Source: Butyrivibrio sp. X503
GTDB taxonomy: Bacteria > Bacillota > Clostridia > Lachnospirales > Lachnospiraceae
DNA length: 64,000 bases
Assembly: GCF_003625475.1 (NCBI RefSeq)
Contig: NZ_RAIQ01000003.1
Coordinates: 248,001-312,000, forward strand
Direction of reading: 5' to 3'
Positions 59,973 through 64,000 of the stretch are shown here, in pieces. Position 1 is the stretch's first letter. Each line of letters begins with the position of its first letter. The translations under genes were made by a program, and so were the position numbers. The notes beneath the pieces are model-generated. The model was given only the letters and a program-made list of their open reading frames with translations. It ran no database searches and had not been told where the DNA came from.

Positions 59973-61205
59973 TTATTTAGCGTAACTCTCACATGTTGTC
60001 TGGAAATCTGAAAGAGCCTTGTTGAGATCGTCATCACTTGATGCTGCTGAGATCTCTCCTGCGATAACAGAATCTCCGAGTGACTTAGCAAGATCCCAGT
60101 ACTCTCCGGGATACTGTCCCTGAGGGATTGTGTACTGAAGCTGATCTGCAAGTGCTGAAAGAGCTACATCGGCTTTAACAACGTCAGACTGCTGAGCTTT
60201 GAGGTTTGAAGGTCCCCAGTTAACTGCTTCGTATCTTGCAAGCTGAACTTCTTCGCTTGAAAGGAACTCTGCAAGTGCATCACATACAGCGAGCTTGTTC
60301 TCATCTTCCTGAGGCTTAACACCAAGAAGCTTGAATCCACCGAATCCGCTCATCTGATATGTCTTGCCGTCTGCTCCCTCGAATGAAGGAAGCTTAGCAC
60401 ATGCGTAGTTGTCACCAAATACTTCTTTAACTGCCTCTGCATCCCATGTTCCGTCTACGATAGCACCAACGTCTGTTGCATTGCTGATAGCTGAACCGTT
60501 CTTGAAAGCCTTTGAAGATGTAACCTCGATGATCTCCTTAAGCGCTACAACACCTTCAGGTGATGCATAAGAAGCATTACACTTTGTGAAGTTACCGGCA
60601 TCGTCAGTCTCATATGAGAGCTGAGCGCCTGCTCCGAAGAAGAATGCTGTCTGATACCAACCGGAATTAGCTTCAAAGTAGAAGTTCTTTCCTGCTGCCT
60701 CACAATCAGCAATGATGCCTTCAAGTGATGAAGGATCCTTTACAACGCTCTTGTCATAATAAAGGAAATATCCGTTATCGGAAGTGATGGGATAAGCATA
60801 GAGCTTCTCACCAACTGTAGCTGCCGCAACGGCACCGGCATCGTTCTCAGCCTTAACCTTCTTGGCATTCTCAGGCTCAACTTCCTCAAGTGCTCCTGCT
60901 GAAACAAGTCTTGCGATCTGGTCCTGAGCAAATACATAGATATCGGCACCTGCCTTAACGTCTGTGATCATATTGCCGGCTGCATCGCCTTCACCTGTAG
61001 CTTCAACATTGAATGTATATCCGTCAAATTCGGGATGAGCTTTCTTAAACTCATTGATCTGATTGTTGGTGAAATCAACAACATTATCAGCAACCCAAAC
61101 TTTAACTTCTCCGCTACCAAACTCGCTCTTCTTGCCACCGCATCCGGTAAACAATGTAGCTAAGACTGTAGCAGCCATCAAAACTGAAACCAATCTCTTT
61201 TTCAT
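59973..61205 (-). CDS. Sugar-binding lipoprotein, MalE/GanS-like
   Basis: 410 residues. Lipobox LFTGCGG (Cys22) after a short signal peptide, then a type I solute-binding fold (SGEVKVWVADNVVDFTNNQINEFKKAHPEF, AYPITSDNGYFLYYDKS, GIVDGTWDAEAV-like INATDVGAIVDGTWDAE). First gene of the operon, downstream of a promoter with an operator. By context likely specific for beta-galactosides or galacto-oligosaccharides; substrate is inferred from GH35 only. Confidence 0.9.
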   Translation of the reverse strand: MKKRLVSVLMAATVLATLFTGCGGKKSEFGSGEVKVWVADNVVDFTNNQINEFKKAHPEFDGYTFNVEATGEGDAAGNMITDVKAGADIYVFAQDQIARLVSAGALEEVEPENAKKVKAENDAGAVAAATVGEKLYAYPITSDNGYFLYYDKSVVKDPSSLEGIIADCEAAGKNFYFEANSGWYQTAFFFGAGAQLSYETDDAGNFTKCNASYASPEGVVALKEIIEVTSSKAFKNGSAISNATDVGAIVDGTWDAEAVKEVFGDNYACAKLPSFEGADGKTYQMSGFGGFKLLGVKPQEDENKLAVCDALAEFLSSEEVQLARYEAVNWGPSNLKAQQSDVVKADVALSALADQLQYTIPQGQYPGEYWDLAKSLGDSVIAGEISAASSDDDLNKALSDFQTTCESYAK

Positions 61206-61245
61206 TTTAAACCCTCCATAATTGACATTCCGCTTGCACGCTATT

Positions 61246-61259
61246 GCGCAAACGGTTGC
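61246..61259. promoter_or_regulatory. Candidate LacI-family operator before the binding-protein gene
   Basis: GCGCAAACGGTTGC: GCAAAC with an imperfect inverse GGTTGC around a CG-type centre. It covers about +3 to +16 from the predicted start, a classic repression position. Confidence 0.65.
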
Positions 61260-61268
61260 TCTAAAATT

Positions 61269-61297
61269 AGCTTATGACTTAGACGGTTTTTTGTCAA
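61269..61297 (-). promoter_or_regulatory. Promoter of the sugar uptake operon
   Basis: Minus strand TTGACA (61297-61292), 17-base spacer, TAAGCT (61274-61269). Perfect -35 with a weak -10; leader of about 55 bases. Confidence 0.6.
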
Positions 61298-61375
61298 TAA
61301 AGCACATTCTATGATTAATTGACGATCGATTTATATAAAATGCACATTGACTTTTTCGAGTTTCGGTATCGTTAC

Positions 61376-61390
61376 CGGGAACGTTTCCCG
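61376..61390. promoter_or_regulatory. Palindrome CGGGAA-CGT-TTCCCG at the end of dprA
   Basis: A second dyad with a CGT centre 10 bases past the dprA stop. It may be another LacI-type or CcpA-like site or part of a terminator; no T run follows. Confidence 0.4.
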
Positions 61391-61399
61391 ATTTTCCGC

Positions 61400-62563
61400 T
61401 TAAAACTCCCTTTTTAAGAAGTAAACCCCATTTTGTGAGAGTTTTCCCATACTACTCATGTCAAAAAGTTTCTTCATGAGTTCCGGAATGGAAATCTCGA
61501 CTCCCCTCTCCGAAATCTTCTCCATAATGCTTGAAGAAGAAATCGGAATTACGTCAACACTTTCAAGAATCGCGGTTTCAATGGCTTCTTCGGAATCCGG
61601 CTCTGCAAAAGTAGTCTCTGTGGACGGGGCTTGCGTAGTCGCGGCAGGCATCTGAAGTGCTCTGTTTTGCGACGCCGCGCGACTCCTCACATGCCAGAGC
61701 CTGTCGATGACATCATTTACATCAATAACTACACCGGCACCCTGGCTTATCAAGTAATTGCAGCCATCGCTCAGCCGATCCGTCAGCCTTCCCGGGCACG
61801 CCAAAACCTCTTTTCCCTGTTCAAGCGCGGTATCCACCGTAATCTGCGTTCCGGATTTGCGCCTTGCTTCCACAACCACAACAACATCCGAAAGCGCGCT
61901 GATTATCCTGTTTCTCATAGGAAAAAAGCTTGCTTTGGGCTGTGTTCCGGGTGGATATTCCGAAATCACACCTCCGCTAATGCACAATTCCTCATATATA
62001 TCTCTGTTGTCATCGGGATAGCATACGTCCACGCCGCTTCCAACAATCCCAAAAGATGTTCCTCCCGCCTGCATTGCCGCCTTCTGGCTTATACCGTCCA
62101 CTCCTCTTGCCATTCCGCTTATAACCTGAACTCCGGCAAAAGCCAGTCCTCTTCCGAGCTGCCTTGCCATATATCTTCCGTACTCAGAACACATTCTTGC
62201 TCCTATGATCGCAACAGACGGTTTGCCGGGATCGGGAAGCCGCCCTTTTACATATAGCGCAAACGGCGGATCCGCTATATCCTTTAGCTTTTCCGGATAT
62301 TCATCATCAATTCTCGAAATGAATCTGATTCCTTTATTTGTAAGCTTTTGTCTTTCTTTTTCAAAGTCCCAAACGTTTCTTGACTTTATAAGTGACTCGA
62401 CTTGTTTGGCACTCAGAAACATAGAAAGCTCTTTCCTGTCCATGTTATAAATCTCCTTGCAGGTTCTGTCTCCGCAAAGAAGCTTATCTATGGACTTATT
62501 CCCAATTCCTTTTACATTAAAAAGCCAAAGCGCGTAATCATTTTCTGTTATGCTGTTTATCAT
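61400..62563 (-). CDS. dprA: DNA-processing protein DprA (Smf)
   Basis: 387 residues. SAM-like N-terminal helices (about 1-65), then the Rossmann core with SVAIIGARMCSEYGR, ISGMARGVDGISQKAA, VGSGVDVCYPDDN, FPMRNRIISALSD and VVVEARRKSGTQITVDTALEQG. The C-terminal winged helix lies at about 330-387. Loads RecA on incoming single-stranded DNA during transformation; present also in strains without known competence. Overlaps comM by ATGA. Confidence 0.95.
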   Translation of the reverse strand: MINSITENDYALWLFNVKGIGNKSIDKLLCGDRTCKEIYNMDRKELSMFLSAKQVESLIKSRNVWDFEKERQKLTNKGIRFISRIDDEYPEKLKDIADPPFALYVKGRLPDPGKPSVAIIGARMCSEYGRYMARQLGRGLAFAGVQVISGMARGVDGISQKAAMQAGGTSFGIVGSGVDVCYPDDNRDIYEELCISGGVISEYPPGTQPKASFFPMRNRIISALSDVVVVVEARRKSGTQITVDTALEQGKEVLACPGRLTDRLSDGCNYLISQGAGVVIDVNDVIDRLWHVRSRAASQNRALQMPAATTQAPSTETTFAEPDSEEAIETAILESVDVIPISSSSIMEKISERGVEISIPELMKKLFDMSSMGKLSQNGVYFLKREF

Positions 62564-64000
62564 TCACTTTCCTCTCTGCTGTTCCAATATTGTCCGTCGG
62601 ACATTCTGTAGCTAAAAGCTTCCATAAGATGTATCTTCTCTATATTCTCAGCTCCATCGAGATCAGCTATCGTCCTCGCAAGCTTAAGAACCTTATGATA
62701 GGTCCTTGCACTTAAGTCCATTGCGCAAAAAGTATGTTCCATAAAGGCCTGCTCAATAGTTCCAAGCTTACAGTATTTCTCAATCTCTTTAGGAGTCATC
62801 TGCGAGTTAAAAGAAATCTTTGTTCCGGCAAATCTTTCTTCCTGAATCTTTCTTGCTCTCATCACTCTTACACGAATCTGTTTACTTGATTCACCGGCTC
62901 TTTTGACATTGCTTGAAAGATCGGCGATATCAACCTTGGGAACTTCCACCACTATATCTATTCTGTCCAGTATGGGACCCGATATGTGAGACAAATATCT
63001 CTTGATCTCTTTGGGCAAACAGCTGCACTTGTTCCTATCGGGATAGTATCCGCAAGGGCATGGATTCATCGCACCTACAAGCTGGAAATCTGCTGGATAT
63101 GAATACGTCCCTTTATTTCTGGTTATATTGACAACCTTATCTTCCATGGGCTGCCTTAGCATATCAATAAGTGACCTCGAAAACTCAGGCATCTCATCCA
63201 AAAAAAGAACTCCTCTGTGCGCAAGCGAGATGAGCCCCGGCCTTGGAAGTCCTCCGCCTCCTACAAGCGCCGATTCCGTCACCATGTGATGAGTGCTCAT
63301 GAAAGGTCTTTTTGTTATAAGTGCCTTATTATCGGGCATTCTTCCTGCTACGGAATAAATCGAGGTAACCTCCATGCTCTCACTTTCCGAAAGCGGAGGT
63401 AGGATAGTCGGCATTCTCTTTGCTATCATGCTTTTTCCCGTTCCCGGAGGTCCCACCAGTAAAAGATGATGGAATCCCGCCGCAGCTATCTCAGCAGCTC
63501 TTTTAGCTCCCGCCTGTCCGTTTATATCGGAGAAATCGAGCTTGTCATCGTAGATATCTTTTTCAGTAAAAAGACTCTTTATATCAACCTTCGTCGGTGG
63601 AATAAGCTCGTCCCGCTCCATCTCTCCAGCTGAAAGGTAAGCAATCACCTCCTGAAGCGAACTGATCCCCACAATCTTCATACCCGGCACGACTGCACCC
63701 TCTTTGGCATTCTTCTTAGGCAGGATAATTGTCTTGTAGCCTTTACTCTTAGCCTTTGTAACTATGGGAAGAGTTCCTTTTATCGGGCGTATATCTCCGT
63801 CAAGCCCTATCTCCCCAAGAAACAATATCCCCTCTACCGCGTCCTCTTTGAGCTCTCCCGTCGCTGTCAAAATACCAACCGCGATCGGCAAATCCACAAC
63901 AATTCCTTCTTTTCTTATATCCGCCGGCGAAAGATTCACTGTGATCTTTGCTACCGGAACCTTGTAACCAACGTTTTTTAACGCAACTTTAACTCTGGCG
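62560..64000 (-). CDS. comM: YifB/ComM-type AAA+ ATPase (5' end outside window)
   Basis: 480 codons visible; the frame is open to the window end (…ARVKVALKNVGYKVPVAKITVNLSPADIRKEG), so about 25-30 N-terminal residues are missing. N-terminal Lon-protease-like fold, Walker A LLVGPPGTGKSM, Walker B GVLFLDEMPEF, sensor QLVGAMNPCPCGYYPD, Mg-chelatase-like C-terminal domain with four-Cys zinc cluster CPCGY...CSC. ComM is a helicase that aids branch migration in natural transformation. Confidence 0.93.
   Translation of the reverse strand, partial: ARVKVALKNVGYKVPVAKITVNLSPADIRKEGIVVDLPIAVGILTATGELKEDAVEGILFLGEIGLDGDIRPIKGTLPIVTKAKSKGYKTIILPKKNAKEGAVVPGMKIVGISSLQEVIAYLSAGEMERDELIPPTKVDIKSLFTEKDIYDDKLDFSDINGQAGAKRAAEIAAAGFHHLLLVGPPGTGKSMIAKRMPTILPPLSESESMEVTSIYSVAGRMPDNKALITKRPFMSTHHMVTESALVGGGGLPRPGLISLAHRGVLFLDEMPEFSRSLIDMLRQPMEDKVVNITRNKGTYSYPADFQLVGAMNPCPCGYYPDRNKCSCLPKEIKRYLSHISGPILDRIDIVVEVPKVDIADLSSNVKRAGESSKQIRVRVMRARKIQEERFAGTKISFNSQMTPKEIEKYCKLGTIEQAFMEHTFCAMDLSARTYHKVLKLARTIADLDGAENIEKIHLMEAFSYRMSDGQYWNSREESE

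Overview
The window looks like a chromosomal segment of an anaerobic, low-to-moderate GC Firmicute, most likely a Lachnospiraceae member close to Butyrivibrio. The clues are a six-cysteine SCIFF peptide with its radical SAM maturase, a fused SecDF, a meso-diaminopimelate type MurE, the clostridial gene order murE-priA-def-fmt-yugP ... rsmB-rlmN-prpC-prkC-rsgA, and an ABC sugar importer with a GH35 beta-galactosidase. Nearly all genes lie on the minus strand; no rRNA, tRNA, CRISPR array or insertion sequence was seen.

Region 1 (1-10112) is a chaperone locus: a large membrane protein with a DUF1266-like tail (cut by the window start), an HscC-type Hsp70, and two long membrane proteins with an N-terminal J-like domain. 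Small lipoprotein and membrane genes and a decayed stretch (3564-3971) lie inside it. Region 2 (10141-20656) is accessory: a transglutaminase-like lipoprotein, an adenosine-deaminase-like protein fused to a Rossmann domain behind a flotillin, mgsA, an Asn-rich repeat surface protein, an orphan Wzz-type protein and a truncated repressor.

Region 3 (20658-43505) is a housekeeping backbone (phosphatase-rsgA-prkC-prpC-rlmN, rsmB, yugP-fmt-def-priA-murE, recJ) interrupted by two accessory blocks. Block A (26138-29845) holds mazEF, a membrane-anchored protein of unknown function, a padR-controlled iron-sulfur membrane protein, and a type I toxin-antitoxin-like unit whose 33-residue toxin gene and antisense RNA were found from the raw sequence. 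Block B (31288-35210) holds a histidine phosphatase, an orphan phosphopantetheinyl transferase, a tiny zinc-ribbon membrane protein, a 46-residue secreted-peptide gene and, tail to tail with it, two HTH-TPR regulators of the RRNPP look. Together these resemble a peptide quorum-sensing cassette.

Region 4 (43562-64000) has secDF, the SCIFF pair, a CNNM/CorC protein, hisS, two overlapping GGDEF/EAL membrane proteins (one with an intact and one with a lost EAL site), a beta-galactoside uptake operon (binding protein, two permeases, LacI regulator, GH35) with a visible operator, and dprA-comM, the latter cut by the window end.
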